DNA of 40,647 nucleotides from Alphaproteobacteria bacterium (GTDB taxonomy: Bacteria > Pseudomonadota > Alphaproteobacteria > Rhodobacterales > Rhodobacteraceae): contig JAJRPO010000004.1 in NCBI GenBank assembly GCA_024280735.1, positions 1 to 40,647 of the forward strand, read 5' to 3'. The stretch's first letter is position 1; every line of letters starts with the position of its first letter. The position numbers were made by a program, and so were the translations under genes. Positions 9,148 through 16,717 of the stretch are shown one piece after another. The notes below the pieces were generated by a model that was given only the letters and a program-made list of their open reading frames with translations, was not told where the DNA came from and did no database searches.

Positions 9148-10218
9148 TTAACCCGATGAACTCGAATAACCTCCAATGCCTTGGGTTAGAAACTCCTTAG
9201 GTTTGGGCGGGTTTTTAAGCAGTTGCTCCAATTCAGAAATCTTAACACGGGCCGCACTAATTTTGTCTGCATCAGTTGGCCCAGAAACCGCTTTTTCAAC
9301 CGCACTGCCAAGCACATTACCGGCATCACTGGCTTTTTGTTTCACGCTATCCCATGCGCGCCCCAAAGCGGTTGTGGCTTTTTCCGCATCTGCCAGCCGG
9401 TCTGGCAGGGCTTTGATTAATACCGCCTGTGCCTCGCTGGCGCGGTTTTGATTGGCCAGATTGCGGGCGTGGCGCGCGGTGGCCGCGTCGATCAACCCGT
9501 ATTTCTGGTACAAGATATCCGCCGCGTTGGCAGGATCTGCAAACATTGATGCCAGGGCGCTGCCAGCGGCGGCGGTCTCAATTCCCAAGGTTGCCGCGAA
9601 ATCTTTCGACAGGCCAATCAGATCCGCAAAGTTTTCGGAACCAATGCGCCCGGTACGCAAAAACTGTGTTTGCATGATCCGCGCAGATTTCATCGAAATG
9701 CCAGCGGCGGCAGCGCCCGCGCGCGCGGCAGCTTCCATTTCAAAGGCCGAGGCGGCGGTGGCGCGCCCCAATCCGGCCCCGGCAGTTTCCACCTCTTTGA
9801 CCGATTTTAGGTAACCATTCCAAGCAATAGCGCCCGCACCCAAGGCGACGGCCACAGAGCCAACGGCCAAACCAACAGGGGCGAGTGCCGCGACAACACC
9901 GCGCATCGCACCGCGCGGAATTTGCCCACCGTTTGCCAAAGCGCTGAAAACATCGGCGGTGTGAACGGCCAGTTTTTCGGCTTCAGCAGCGGCTGGGCGC
10001 ATTTCGTCTTTGGCACGGCGCAGCGCTTGGGCTGTTTGCTTGGCGTTTTCAGTATTGGTTTTGGTTTGCTTTTTGGCTTTGGCAGAGGCCGTGTTGGTCG
10101 CTTTATCGGCACCCTTTGTGGCCGCATCAACATCTTTGGACAGGTCTTTAACAGCCGCCTTGGCCGCTGCGGTGTTTGCCCGAAACACCATTTCATAATT
10201 GAACGCTTGCTTGCCCAT
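9148..10218 (-). CDS. tape measure protein, N-terminal segment
   Basis: 356 residues ending at the in-frame TAA. Residues 15-90 are rich in Ala, Lys and Thr and likely coiled. Residues 100-135 are hydrophobic (LAPVGLAVGSVAVALGAGAI), the membrane-like segment tape measures often have. Residues 215-300 (ARNLANQNRASEAQAVL) match the conserved part of prophage tail length proteins. It follows the tail-chaperone frameshift pair, the universal position of the tape measure. Expressed alone it would lack the C-terminal tip-binding and lysozyme parts. Confidence 0.8.
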   Translation of the reverse strand: MGKQAFNYEMVFRANTAAAKAAVKDLSKDVDAATKGADKATNTASAKAKKQTKTNTENAKQTAQALRRAKDEMRPAAAEAEKLAVHTADVFSALANGGQIPRGAMRGVVAALAPVGLAVGSVAVALGAGAIAWNGYLKSVKEVETAGAGLGRATAASAFEMEAAARAGAAAAGISMKSARIMQTQFLRTGRIGSENFADLIGLSKDFAATLGIETAAAGSALASMFADPANAADILYQKYGLIDAATARHARNLANQNRASEAQAVLIKALPDRLADAEKATTALGRAWDSVKQKASDAGNVLGSAVEKAVSGPTDADKISAARVKISELEQLLKNPPKPKEFLTQGIGGYSSSSG

Positions 10219-10541
10219 TATCCGGCCTCCCGTAAAACATCGATCGCGGCTGTTTCCATGTGCTGAATTTCCGCGAACACATGATCCGGAAAACCCAAGC
10301 GCCGCAGCACCACATCAACAGCCGTGTAATCCAGCCCCAACCAAATCAGCCCGCCGTAGGTTGCGATGCAGCGCCATTGGGTTTCACATTCCAGAAATCC
10401 CATGACCGCTGGCCAATTGGGTCGCCAGATTTGAAACCCGTCACTGACATTGTCGCCTGAAGCAGCCGGCACATCCGCCCCCATTGCCGCAAAATCCGCC
10501 GCCAGTTTTGCATCAACTGAAACCGCCTGCCCACTATCCAC
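10218..10541 (-). CDS. DUF1799-like tail chaperone extension (gpT-like), probably made by -1 frameshift
   Basis: 107 residues from a GTG at 10541, with no ATG in this frame. The frame is open without a stop back to the slippery heptamer at 10586-10592, which lies at the end of the preceding tail-chaperone gene. The core 'NWPAVMGFLECETQWR' and 'GLDYTAVDVVLRRLG' fits the DUF1799 family, found in the lambda gpT slot. The expected product is a G-T fusion that binds the tape measure and tail-tube subunits during tail assembly. The spliced reading (KLTAAARAWAYARLGRV...) is smooth protein sequence. Confidence 0.8.
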   Translation of the reverse strand: MDSGQAVSVDAKLAADFAAMGADVPAASGDNVSDGFQIWRPNWPAVMGFLECETQWRCIATYGGLIWLGLDYTAVDVVLRRLGFPDHVFAEIQHMETAAIDVLREAG

Positions 10542-10582
10542 CCGCCCGAGCCGCGCATAAGCCCATGCGCGGGCGGCGGCTG

Positions 10583-10957
10583 TTAGTTTCCCAAGGCGGC
10601 TTCCTCGGCAATCAAGCTTTGGCCGTAGGCGGCATAGACACCTTCGCGAAACCAGTTATTCTGGAGTGCAGCATCAAATTTTTCGGGCGTAAACGGCACC
10701 AGTTCATTTTCAACATCCATCACGTCATCCCAGTTTTTACAAATGGATTTCAGGTGCGCGTTTTCATGCGCCGCGATTTCCTTGGGGTCTGTCAGCGCGC
10801 GGTATTCTTCTTGCGCCGCCAAATCTGTATCGCGACCCTGTGCCTCAAACTGGATTTTCAGAACCTGTTCGATGATCTTGCCGGGGTTTTCCGGATCTGG
10901 AATGCGCACGGTCACGGGCCACCAGTAACGGTAATTGTCTACAAGTTGAAATTTCAT
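10583..10957 (-). CDS. tail assembly chaperone (lambda gpG-like)
   Basis: 124 residues. The ATG at 10957 is chosen because AGGAG lies 7 nt upstream; a longer frame exists but lacks a site. It lies between the tail tube and the tape measure, where tail assembly chaperones occur. The last codons before the stop are TTG GGA AAC TAA, which contain a -1 slippery heptamer G GGA AAC, as in lambda G/GT and related tails. No other motif is recognised. A 106-bp non-coding gap precedes it and holds a TATGGGGG motif. Confidence 0.75.
   Translation of the reverse strand: MKFQLVDNYRYWWPVTVRIPDPENPGKIIEQVLKIQFEAQGRDTDLAAQEEYRALTDPKEIAAHENAHLKSICKNWDDVMDVENELVPFTPEKFDAALQNNWFREGVYAAYGQSLIAEEAALGN
10586..10592 (-). 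promoter_or_regulatory. programmed -1 ribosomal frameshift site GGGAAAC
   Basis: On the minus strand the zero frame reads TTG GGA AAC TAA. Slipping back one base gives GGG AAA CTA ACA GCC..., which stays open to the DUF1799 stop at 10218. The heptamer fits X XXY YYZ exactly and sits directly before the zero-frame stop. Lambda uses the closely similar GGGAAAG at the same junction. Confidence 0.85.
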
Positions 10958-10978
10958 GGGATGTCTCCTGAATGAGTG

Positions 10979-11039
10979 TATGGGGGTAGGTTTCAACCTT
11001 TACCCAGTGGTGGTTCTAACTTTTCCTGCCCGTGTCCGG
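10979..11039 (-). promoter_or_regulatory. tail-operon leader with TATGGGGG motif and CCGGAC half-site
   Basis: The 106-bp gap between the tail tube and chaperone genes contains TATGGGGG (10979-10986) and GTCCGG (11034-11039) followed by TTTTAGGGG. Both elements also occur before the lysis and protease operons. Here only one dyad half is intact. It may be a degenerate late control region. No convincing terminator is seen. Confidence 0.3.
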
Positions 11040-11063
11040 TTTTAGGGGGAAAGTTGTATTGCC

Positions 11064-11990
11064 CTAGCGAATGATGATTTCCAGCTCGTCGCGCCCGGTA
11101 TCAGGGCAAAGCAACAGAGGTAGAGAATAATTGACAATGCCGTCGGTTTGCCCTTGTGTTGGCCGCCCGATTTCCACTTTTGGCGCGGCAATCTCGACGA
11201 TATTCCCCGCGCCCGTGCCGTGGACCAGCAACAAAGCCCCGCGCGTTCTGGCCTGCGCAAGGGCGAACCAGTCAATCGTGGTGAGCGGCTCGGCCACAAC
11301 AACGGCGGTACCACTGGCGCTGCGGCCTGTAATCAGAATATTCTCTTCACCAATCAGGAAACGCGGGGTGACGGTATTGCCCAGATCAACCGACAGGCTT
11401 TCACTTTTGGCGCTCCAGCCGTGCAGGGTCATCGCGGTGACGGCTTTGGACACAATCAGCGGATCCGTCCAACCGGCTTGAGACACGGCAGGCATTGCGC
11501 CGATATCCGTGATGGTGCCCAGCAAACCCATAACCGTAAAGCGGAATTTGGGAATGCCCTTGGGCGTGAAGGACACAGAAACATTACCTTGGCAGCCCAG
11601 CATAACGTGCTGGACTTTGTCGCTGATAAAATAGATCGAGCCGGACTCAACCGCATTTTCAACAATTGCGTAAGTCACGGATGTGGCGGCGGCAATGGTT
11701 TCTGACAACCCGCAAATCCGCAACAACGAGCCGAATTTCGGCACATTGCCAGCGGTACCGGATCCGGCGACCTCGATGTCGAATTCAAGGCGCGCATAAA
11801 TGCCAGCAAGCAAAACACCTTGATTGCCCAAGTACGGCAGCAAAAGATCGCGCGACACTTCTTCGCCGTCCAGTGGCGTGAAAGTGGCGTTGGTACCAAT
11901 CAGCGCATCGGCGGCGGCAGGCGTGGAATCGGTGCCATAAGTGGCTTCCAACTTGTGCAGAATGGCAAGTTTACGTTCAAATCGGCTCAT
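11064..11990 (-). CDS. major tail tube protein
   Basis: 308 residues. The opening 'MSRFERKLAILHKLEATYGTDSTPAAADAL' is typical of the siphophage tail tube family (Phage_tail_tube_2), and the rest is beta-rich with conserved 'GNVSVSFTPKGIPKFRFTVMG'. It polymerises into the non-contractile tail tube. It sits after the connector genes and before the tail chaperones. No sheath gene is present, so the tail is siphoviral rather than contractile as in Mu. The ATG overlaps the stop of the small upstream gene. Confidence 0.85.
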   Translation of the reverse strand: MSRFERKLAILHKLEATYGTDSTPAAADALIGTNATFTPLDGEEVSRDLLLPYLGNQGVLLAGIYARLEFDIEVAGSGTAGNVPKFGSLLRICGLSETIAAATSVTYAIVENAVESGSIYFISDKVQHVMLGCQGNVSVSFTPKGIPKFRFTVMGLLGTITDIGAMPAVSQAGWTDPLIVSKAVTAMTLHGWSAKSESLSVDLGNTVTPRFLIGEENILITGRSASGTAVVVAEPLTTIDWFALAQARTRGALLLVHGTGAGNIVEIAAPKVEIGRPTQGQTDGIVNYSLPLLLCPDTGRDELEIIIR

Positions 11991-12127
11991 GATTTAGTGT
12001 CCTCGGTGTCTTTTTCAGGGGCCGTGTCTGCCTTTTTTACAGGCTTATCAGCGGTCAATTTTCCGGTTTTGGGGTGACGGATAAAGCGCCCGCCAGTTTC
12101 CGGTTGTGGTTTTTTCTTCGACTTCAT
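11987..12127 (-). CDS. small basic phage protein (DUF2635-like position, Mu gp38 slot)
   Basis: 46 residues, starting 'MKSKKKPQPETGGRFIRHPKTGKL' and ending with a charged Lys/Glu/Asp/Thr tail. GGGAG lies 7 nt before the ATG at 12127, and the stop overlaps the ATG of the tail tube gene. In Mu-like phages a very small DUF2635 protein lies at this point between gp37 and the tail genes, and the 'R-hydrophobic-R-x-P-x-T-G' stretch resembles that family. Function is unknown. Confidence 0.7.
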   Translation of the reverse strand: MKSKKKPQPETGGRFIRHPKTGKLTADKPVKKADTAPEKDTEDTKS

Positions 12128-12130
12128 CTG

Positions 12131-12553
12131 TTAACTCCCTGTTAGAAATCTGGTGGTTTCCCACGTTTGCGCGTAAATACTAACGCCGTTGCCCATTGAG
12201 GTGCTTTCGCCGCCGACCAAGGAAAACGGATCGCCCCCCGTTGTTGGCGACCAACCGGCCAGCGCCTGTTCAATTTCACTTTTGAAAGTGTCAAAAGCTT
12301 TGGCGCGCGCGGCACCCTTGGCGTCATTGTGATTGCGAATCAAAAAGGCCACGACGATTTGAACGCCAATCAGCTGGCGATGCCCGCCCGTGGTTAATCT
12401 GTTTGGCTGCGCCTTTTCGCGGTATGGCACCACAAAACAACTGCCATGCGGTGATTTCGTACCCTCGGCAATCGCCTCAATATCCTCGGCGATTTCGACT
12501 GAATGCAGGGACGGCGCGTTTGCTTGCAGGCGCTGAACAATGGTCTCGATCAT
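12131..12553 (-). CDS. Mu gp37-like tail completion/terminator protein (DUF1834-like)
   Basis: 140 residues. The start 'MIETIVQRLQA' and the pattern of a small alpha/beta protein with 'IRNHNDAKGAARAKAFDTFKSEIEQALAGW' match the gp37/DUF1834 family, thought to cap the tail or join it to the head. The start ATG overlaps the gp36-like stop, as in Mu-like operons. Assigned by pattern and context. Confidence 0.75.
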   Translation of the reverse strand: MIETIVQRLQANAPSLHSVEIAEDIEAIAEGTKSPHGSCFVVPYREKAQPNRLTTGGHRQLIGVQIVVAFLIRNHNDAKGAARAKAFDTFKSEIEQALAGWSPTTGGDPFSLVGGESTSMGNGVSIYAQTWETTRFLTGS

Positions 12554-12972
12554 TTCCAGCCTCGCAGGTTTTCCGGTGAAAACACCTGTGACGGGATGTC
12601 GGATAAATGGGTGCCGGTGGCCGCTTCAGGCACCGCGCCCGCAATATCCGGAATCGCAATCAATCCCCGCGCCACATCTTTCAGGGCGGCAATCGCGTCT
12701 TTGTAATCGGTCTCGACATAATCCGGCGGGCCGTCTCGGTGCAGAAAATATCGCGCGATAGACGTCGCCCACGTCAGCACCAAAGGCGGCGTGGTGGCCA
12801 GAGGTAGCGGGTATTTCGAGGCAATATAACCATTCACGATATTATCGGCATGGGCCAGCGCCGCATCAATGACGTCCGGATCGGCAACTAGGTCGTCGTC
12901 ACGATCCGCGATTTGCAGGATTTCATCTGTGCCAGCGCGTTCGGTTAAATCTTCGAGGGAGGCGTAGGTCAT
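12550..12972 (-). CDS. Mu gp36-like head-tail connector (DUF1320)
   Basis: 140 residues from the ATG at 12972, which overlaps the upstream stop. The sequence 'MTYASLEDLTERAG..EI.QI.DRD' followed by 'IDAALAHADNIVNGYIASKYPLPL' and 'TSIARYFLH' is characteristic of DUF1320/gp36 adaptor proteins that stack below the portal. It is followed by the gp37-like gene in the usual order. Confidence 0.88.
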   Translation of the reverse strand: MTYASLEDLTERAGTDEILQIADRDDDLVADPDVIDAALAHADNIVNGYIASKYPLPLATTPPLVLTWATSIARYFLHRDGPPDYVETDYKDAIAALKDVARGLIAIPDIAGAVPEAATGTHLSDIPSQVFSPENLRGWK

Positions 12973-13256
12973 ACCGAAACCCAATCGCCGTTTTTAAGCC
13001 AACCATGCCAGTGGCCAACATGGTTGACCGACGGCAACAAAGAAGGTTCGAATGAGAGGCCGTTCCATTCCCAGCTTGGGTTTTCGGCAGGTTTGAATTT
13101 TACACCAATTTTCAAAGCGCTTTGAACACCACATCCACAAGGACAGAAGTAAAAGAAATTCGTAGGTTCACCATTAGGTGGATCGATGAAAAAACTTCCG
13201 GCCAGTTTTTGTTCGCGAAACTTACGTTTGTCTGAAAAACGAATGGCGCGAGTCAT
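12969..13256 (-). CDS. DUF6527-like putative metal-binding protein
   Basis: 95 residues. A CPCGC motif (38-42) after an aromatic strand (FFYFCPCGC) and a C-terminal 'HWHGWLKNGDW' (82-92) suggest a zinc-binding site from cysteines and histidines. The layout fits phage-type DUF6527 proteins, whose function is unknown. The ATG at 13256 overlaps the stop of the Acb2/Tad1-like gene, so the two are translationally coupled. It lies between capsid and connector genes but is not part of the core Mu head set, so it is probably accessory cargo. Confidence 0.65.
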   Translation of the reverse strand: MTRAIRFSDKRKFREQKLAGSFFIDPPNGEPTNFFYFCPCGCGVQSALKIGVKFKPAENPSWEWNGLSFEPSLLPSVNHVGHWHGWLKNGDWVSV

Positions 13257-13510
13257 TGGGGCCAATCCTCGGGCAATTCAACCCGAGACGGCTTAAACAC
13301 CGCGCGGTTTGCAGCCATGAAGCCTTGTTCAATTCCGGTGCGTCCAATGGCAAGCCAACGCTTGTCGACCTCTGGATCAATGGCCAGTTCATCAAATAAA
13401 CGCAGCACGCGCTCTTCAATGGCTTTGTTCTTTTGAACCTTTTCCACAGCCGCGTCACTTTGCGGGCGGTAGCCGGAAACAGGCAGGCCGGTGTTTTGAG
13501 AATTTGTCAT
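13253..13510 (-). CDS. Acb2/Tad1-like cyclic-nucleotide sponge (anti-CBASS/anti-Thoeris candidate)
   Basis: 85 residues. An N-terminal SGYRPQS (12-18) and a C-terminal helix 'DKRWLAIGRTGIEQGFM' followed by ANRAVFKP (49-74) match the Acb2/Tad1 hairpin family as I recall it (GYR.LS ... RWLAI.RT.IQ.GFMAL.RA...P). Known members are small oligomeric proteins that sequester cyclic nucleotide or gcADPR signals and so block CBASS or Thoeris defence. AGGAG precedes the ATG. The gene lies in the head-gene block behind a strong hairpin and is coupled to a DUF6527 gene. The ligand cannot be predicted. Confidence 0.72.
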   Translation of the reverse strand: MTNSQNTGLPVSGYRPQSDAAVEKVQKNKAIEERVLRLFDELAIDPEVDKRWLAIGRTGIEQGFMAANRAVFKPSRVELPEDWPQ

Positions 13511-13535
13511 CGTAGACTCCTAAACTTGGGGGATC

Positions 13536-13564
13536 GCGCGGGGCGTCACAAACCCGCCCCGCGC
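13536..13564 (-). terminator. strong hairpin upstream of the Acb2/Tad1-like gene
   Basis: A perfect 10-bp GC-rich stem (GCGCGGGGCG with CGCCCCGCGC) and a 9-nt loop, located between the coiled-coil gene and the Acb2-like gene. No T-run follows on the minus strand. It may be a partial terminator or attenuator, or a processing/stability stem that lowers expression of the downstream genes relative to the capsid genes. Confidence 0.6.
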
Positions 13565-13580
13565 AGCACTGCTCCCCCGA

Positions 13581-14072
13581 TCAGCGCTTCACCCCGGCCT
13601 TGGCTGGGGATTTCGGTTTTGCTTTTTTGGTAGCCGGGGCTTTTGCCGCCGCGGCCTTGGGCTTGGAGCCGTCCTCGGCAGCCAGTGTGTTACCCTCATG
13701 GGGCTTGGTACTCTCGGCCAATTGGCGTTTTAAGCTGGCGACCTTTGCTTCGGCGGTTTCGGCGCGCTCGACGGCCTCGTCACGCTGGCCGGCCAACTCA
13801 TCAACCGCTAGATCAACTGCCGCTTTCACCACTGTCTCGGCAATCTCTTTGGCTTTTTCGGCAACCGCCTGTTCAAATTCGGCATTTTCAGCGTCAAGGG
13901 CCGCTTCTATATCGGGCCACAGATCATCCAGATCAGACAACGGCGGGATGGCACCGCTGTCTGCAAGTTGGCCTGCGACCCCGTGCGTTACGGAAACCGT
14001 AACGCCAGCTGGTTGGCGCACACCGTCGATTTTTGCCGGGTTAATTAAGGTGACTTCAATCAATTCTTCCAT
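13581..14072 (-). CDS. coiled-coil, Lys/Ala-tailed phage head-region protein
   Basis: 163 residues from the ATG at 14072, chosen because AGGAGG lies 7 nt upstream; another ATG two codons earlier is too close to it. Residues 1-30 form a small 'EVTLINPAKIDGVRQPAGVTVSV' domain seen in Mu-like phages next to the capsid gene. Residues 50-115 are a charged coiled coil. The C-terminus is a basic Ala/Lys/Pro tail. It follows the capsid gene by 11 bp. A capsid-associated or DNA-binding role is possible but not shown. Confidence 0.7.
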   Translation of the reverse strand: MEELIEVTLINPAKIDGVRQPAGVTVSVTHGVAGQLADSGAIPPLSDLDDLWPDIEAALDAENAEFEQAVAEKAKEIAETVVKAAVDLAVDELAGQRDEAVERAETAEAKVASLKRQLAESTKPHEGNTLAAEDGSKPKAAAAKAPATKKAKPKSPAKAGVKR

Positions 14073-14083
14073 GATCATACCTC

Positions 14084-15031
14084 CTATGGTGCGCCAGCAT
14101 TTTGAAACAGAAAGCCGCCTTCAGCGCCCACGAGGTAAGGCCTGCGCTCTACTTTGGTTGGATAAATCCAGCTGTCATTTGACCGCTCAAAATAGGGCGT
14201 TTCAACTTGCGGATAACCGCGCAGCTCGTAGGTGTAGCCGTAAGCTGGCACCATAAAGTTGTCGCCAGTTTGCGGCACATAGGCCAAAATGGCATCCTGC
14301 CCCCAAACATCCGAGGCCATGGCGGTGTCAGCCGCCGTTTCCGGCAGATAAACAGCACTGCCAACAACAACCTTTGCCACATCAAAGAACGAGGCCAACA
14401 TTTCGACGGTAATCGAATCCTTGCTGGTGTACTTGAATTGGTCTTTGACCTTTGGGTGGTTTTTCAGGGCATTTGCCGTGTCTGGCCCAAGGGTCAGCAC
14501 ATTGGGATAACGCCCGATGGTGCGGCGAATGGCTTCGCGCGCGGCCTGCACATCACCCGCCGGATCACTGGTTGGATCGGTCCAGCGGTCCGTGCCGGTC
14601 AATGCCAGCTTGTGGTTGGCATCATAATTGGCCGCGTCACGCGCAAGGCTGGCGCAATCATATTCAAGGCCCAGATCAACAACATCCAGCACCATGTCCA
14701 CGGCACCCGAACCAAGATCGATGCCCGGAATACTTAGGGCTTCTTCTTGGTGTTCAATCGGCACCACGCCTTCCAGCGCGTCTTGCACCAAAGACACCGG
14801 ATCAGAGGCGTAGCCATATTGGATACGCTTTTTGTCGGCACCGGGTGCGCGGCGTGTGTTCAGCATCCGGAACGCTTCTTTGCCGAATTTCAGCACCCGC
14901 ATGGAGCGGTTCGGGATTGAAACACGCGGGAACAAAATGCCCGCGATGAAGTCAAGGTTGCGATAACCGCGCGCGTGGGTCGACAGAATGGGGTCGATAA
15001 CAGCGGCGGTGCGTTGGTTTATTCCTGGCAT
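14084..15031 (-). CDS. major capsid protein
   Basis: 315 residues. It directly follows the decoration protein and protease/scaffold genes and precedes the connectors, the standard capsid position. The text 'FPRVSIPNRSMRVLKFGKEAFRMLNTRRAPG' and 'GRYPNVLTLGPDTANALKNHPKVKDQFKYTS' fits the HK97-fold major capsid proteins of siphoviral Mu-like phages. It ends with 'RRPYLVGAEGGFLFQNAGAP'. AGGAAA precedes the ATG. Confident from length, order and sequence style. Confidence 0.85.
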   Translation of the reverse strand: MPGINQRTAAVIDPILSTHARGYRNLDFIAGILFPRVSIPNRSMRVLKFGKEAFRMLNTRRAPGADKKRIQYGYASDPVSLVQDALEGVVPIEHQEEALSIPGIDLGSGAVDMVLDVVDLGLEYDCASLARDAANYDANHKLALTGTDRWTDPTSDPAGDVQAAREAIRRTIGRYPNVLTLGPDTANALKNHPKVKDQFKYTSKDSITVEMLASFFDVAKVVVGSAVYLPETAADTAMASDVWGQDAILAYVPQTGDNFMVPAYGYTYELRGYPQVETPYFERSNDSWIYPTKVERRPYLVGAEGGFLFQNAGAP

Positions 15032-15042
15032 TTCAGATTTCC

Positions 15043-15381
15043 TTAGCGAATGAGGATGGTGACAAACTCACCGTCAGCTGCGGCAGTGAGGGCGGTGGCA
15101 AAAGGATTGGCGGGCGTAACGCCAACAACTTTGACGCCACCAGCGGCGGCGGTCATCAATTTTGCGCCTTTAGCAATCACACCAACCGCTTTGACGCGGG
15201 CAGTGCCGATAGTCAGCACGGCCACATCAAGGCCAATTTCCGTGGCGGGGTTTTTGGCCACACCTTTGACCGCCGCGTCATCGGTGGTAATTTTGGCGTC
15301 ATCAAAACCAACCAGATCATAGGCATCAAACAGGCCGGTGGCCGTGGCGGTGAGACTTAGGACGTCCTGAAAATATTGCAT
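15043..15381 (-). CDS. capsid decoration/cement-like protein
   Basis: 112 residues from the ATG at 15381, which has AGGAGG 6 nt upstream; a longer frame lacks a site. It is a small Ala/Val/Thr-rich beta protein between the protease/scaffold and capsid genes, where head decoration proteins are found. No family is firmly recognised (DUF2190-like is possible). Confidence 0.6.
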   Translation of the reverse strand: MQYFQDVLSLTATATGLFDAYDLVGFDDAKITTDDAAVKGVAKNPATEIGLDVAVLTIGTARVKAVGVIAKGAKLMTAAAGGVKVVGVTPANPFATALTAAADGEFVTILIR

Positions 15382-15392
15382 GGGTTCCTCCT

Positions 15393-16526
15393 TTAGGAAA
15401 CGGCAGCAACGGCGGTGAGCCATGCTGTGCCGGGGTTTTTATTTTGGAAATCGGTCGCCTTGGCATGCAGATCCATTTGGTCCTGTGCCACTGGCTTGCC
15501 GTCGCTGGCAAAGTCAGCGGTTTTGCCGTCGACAACTTCGGAAACATCCGTGCGACTAAAATCAACCACTTTGGGCTGGTCGCTTAGAATGGCACGAATT
15601 GCGGCGGCGGGCGTGATTTTGTCATCCCCAGCCGCAAAGGAAACTGTTTCCTCAACTGGCAGGGCGTCCAGAACCGCCACAACCTTGTTTTTTGAGGCGG
15701 GCAACAATTTGCCAGCCCCCACAAGCGCTTCAGCAAAGGCGACATTGTCACCGTGCGCGATTTTGTCCTCGCGCGCCTTCAGTTTCGCCTCACGGGATTT
15801 CATTTTGGAATCGCGCGCAGCGAATTCCGCATCATCTACATCAGCCACAACAGGCTCCTTTTTTGGGATTGGTTGAGATTTGGGCGCGGTAAAAACCGCA
15901 CGATTGCCTTCCAGCTCGGTATCATCGAGCCAGTCAATTTTGTAGGACGACAAGGCTTTGTCAGCGTCTTCCAAGTCGAATTTTTCAATCAGGAATTCCC
16001 GCAAGCTACGAAACAGGCTTGCCGTTTCCTCAAAGCCGCGCTCGCCAAAACTGGCGGTAAACGTCACGATCTCCGCCGCATCATTTGAAAACTGGACGTT
16101 TTTCAAGCCGCTCACAGCAGGCGCAGCACCGCCCAAAAAACCAATGTGTTTGGGATACCAAGTGCCCGGCACCGGGTTGGCGGAATGGTCCGGGCGGAAA
16201 AAGGACAAGGACACTTTCTTATAGCGCCCCGCTTTCACCGCCGCGCTGAACTCCGGTGCGATTTCACCGACATTTGCATAAAGCCGGTCCGTCTCCGCAT
16301 CAAAATCAAAGCCCGTTACCCAACCAAAGGCTGGCGCATCCGCTGCCGGATGCCCCACAACAATTGGCGCAGGAGCCGTTTCAGGATCATAGGCATCCGC
16401 AACCGCCTTCAGGTCAGCGGCGCTGTAAGACAATTCCGCGCCCTGCATTGGCGTGAAGGTGCCGGGGCGGAATACTTCAATACGGGCAGTTTTGGGTGCG
16501 TTGACGATCAAAGGCATTATGTCCAT
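15393..16526 (-). CDS. Mu gpI-like head maturation protease and scaffold
   Basis: 377 residues. The N-terminal half (IEVFRPGTFTPMQG, APIVVGHPAADAPAFGWV, 'KKVSLSFFRP') matches the Mu I protease family. The C-terminal half (about 225-300) is a charged helical, scaffold-like stretch (AARDSKMKSREAKLKAREDK). In Mu, I is the protease and an internal start gives the Z scaffold. The start is the ATG at 16526 or 16517; the second has a closer GGA. It follows a 234-bp structured non-coding region with a terminator, so it probably begins a new transcription unit. Confidence 0.85.
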   Translation of the reverse strand: MDIMPLIVNAPKTARIEVFRPGTFTPMQGAELSYSAADLKAVADAYDPETAPAPIVVGHPAADAPAFGWVTGFDFDAETDRLYANVGEIAPEFSAAVKAGRYKKVSLSFFRPDHSANPVPGTWYPKHIGFLGGAAPAVSGLKNVQFSNDAAEIVTFTASFGERGFEETASLFRSLREFLIEKFDLEDADKALSSYKIDWLDDTELEGNRAVFTAPKSQPIPKKEPVVADVDDAEFAARDSKMKSREAKLKAREDKIAHGDNVAFAEALVGAGKLLPASKNKVVAVLDALPVEETVSFAAGDDKITPAAAIRAILSDQPKVVDFSRTDVSEVVDGKTADFASDGKPVAQDQMDLHAKATDFQNKNPGTAWLTAVAAVS

Positions 16527-16550
16527 CCAGAATTAAGAACTGGTGGTCAA

Positions 16551-16594
16551 AATATGGGGGATGCAGATGTAAAAAAACCGGACAAAGGTCCGGT
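16551..16594 (-). terminator. rho-independent terminator and CCGGAC dyad, copy 2, with TATGGGGG element
   Basis: On the minus strand ACCGGAC-CTTT-GTCCGGT forms a 7-bp stem with a 4-nt loop followed by seven T residues (16571-16577), a canonical intrinsic terminator downstream of gpG. The core CCGGACAAAGGTCCGG matches the dyads at 2088 and 24199. TATGGGGG at 16553-16560 lies between it and the protease gene and could carry a -10-like CATATT on the minus strand. It may therefore end one unit and control the next. Confidence 0.7.
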
Positions 16595-16607
16595 AGGGTG
16601 ATTTATC

Positions 16608-16632
16608 TATCTGGCAGATTGTGCGCCAGATA
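16608..16632. other. intergenic hairpin (TATCTGGC stem)
   Basis: A perfect 8-bp inverted repeat TATCTGGC/GCCAGATA with a 9-nt loop. It lies 14 bp from the terminator in the 234-bp gap between gpG and protease genes. Confidence 0.6.
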
Positions 16633-16717
16633 TTTGTGCCGCGCAAGAATTATTGCAAATCAATCCGACACCAACCGACAGATAGCGCCACAGCGCGAAT
16701 CTAACGCATAGTTAACG

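Larger units (their letters stand above)
6778..10218 (-). pseudogene. tape measure protein gene interrupted by one in-frame TAA
   Basis: Two open segments (9148-10218 and 6778-9087) are in the same reading frame. They are separated only by a TAA at 9148-9150, and the codons between it and 9087 (IDQTDDKQALIDEKVNLEIL) read as normal protein. Without the stop the gene encodes 1146 residues, a usual size for a siphovirus tape measure. The N-terminal part has the Ala/Lys coiled region and hydrophobic segment of tape measures. The C-terminal part has a tail lysozyme domain and Gly-rich linker. GGAGG precedes the ATG at 10218. Either this copy is inactivated by a nonsense mutation, the stop is read through, or the base is wrong. 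Confidence 0.85.
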
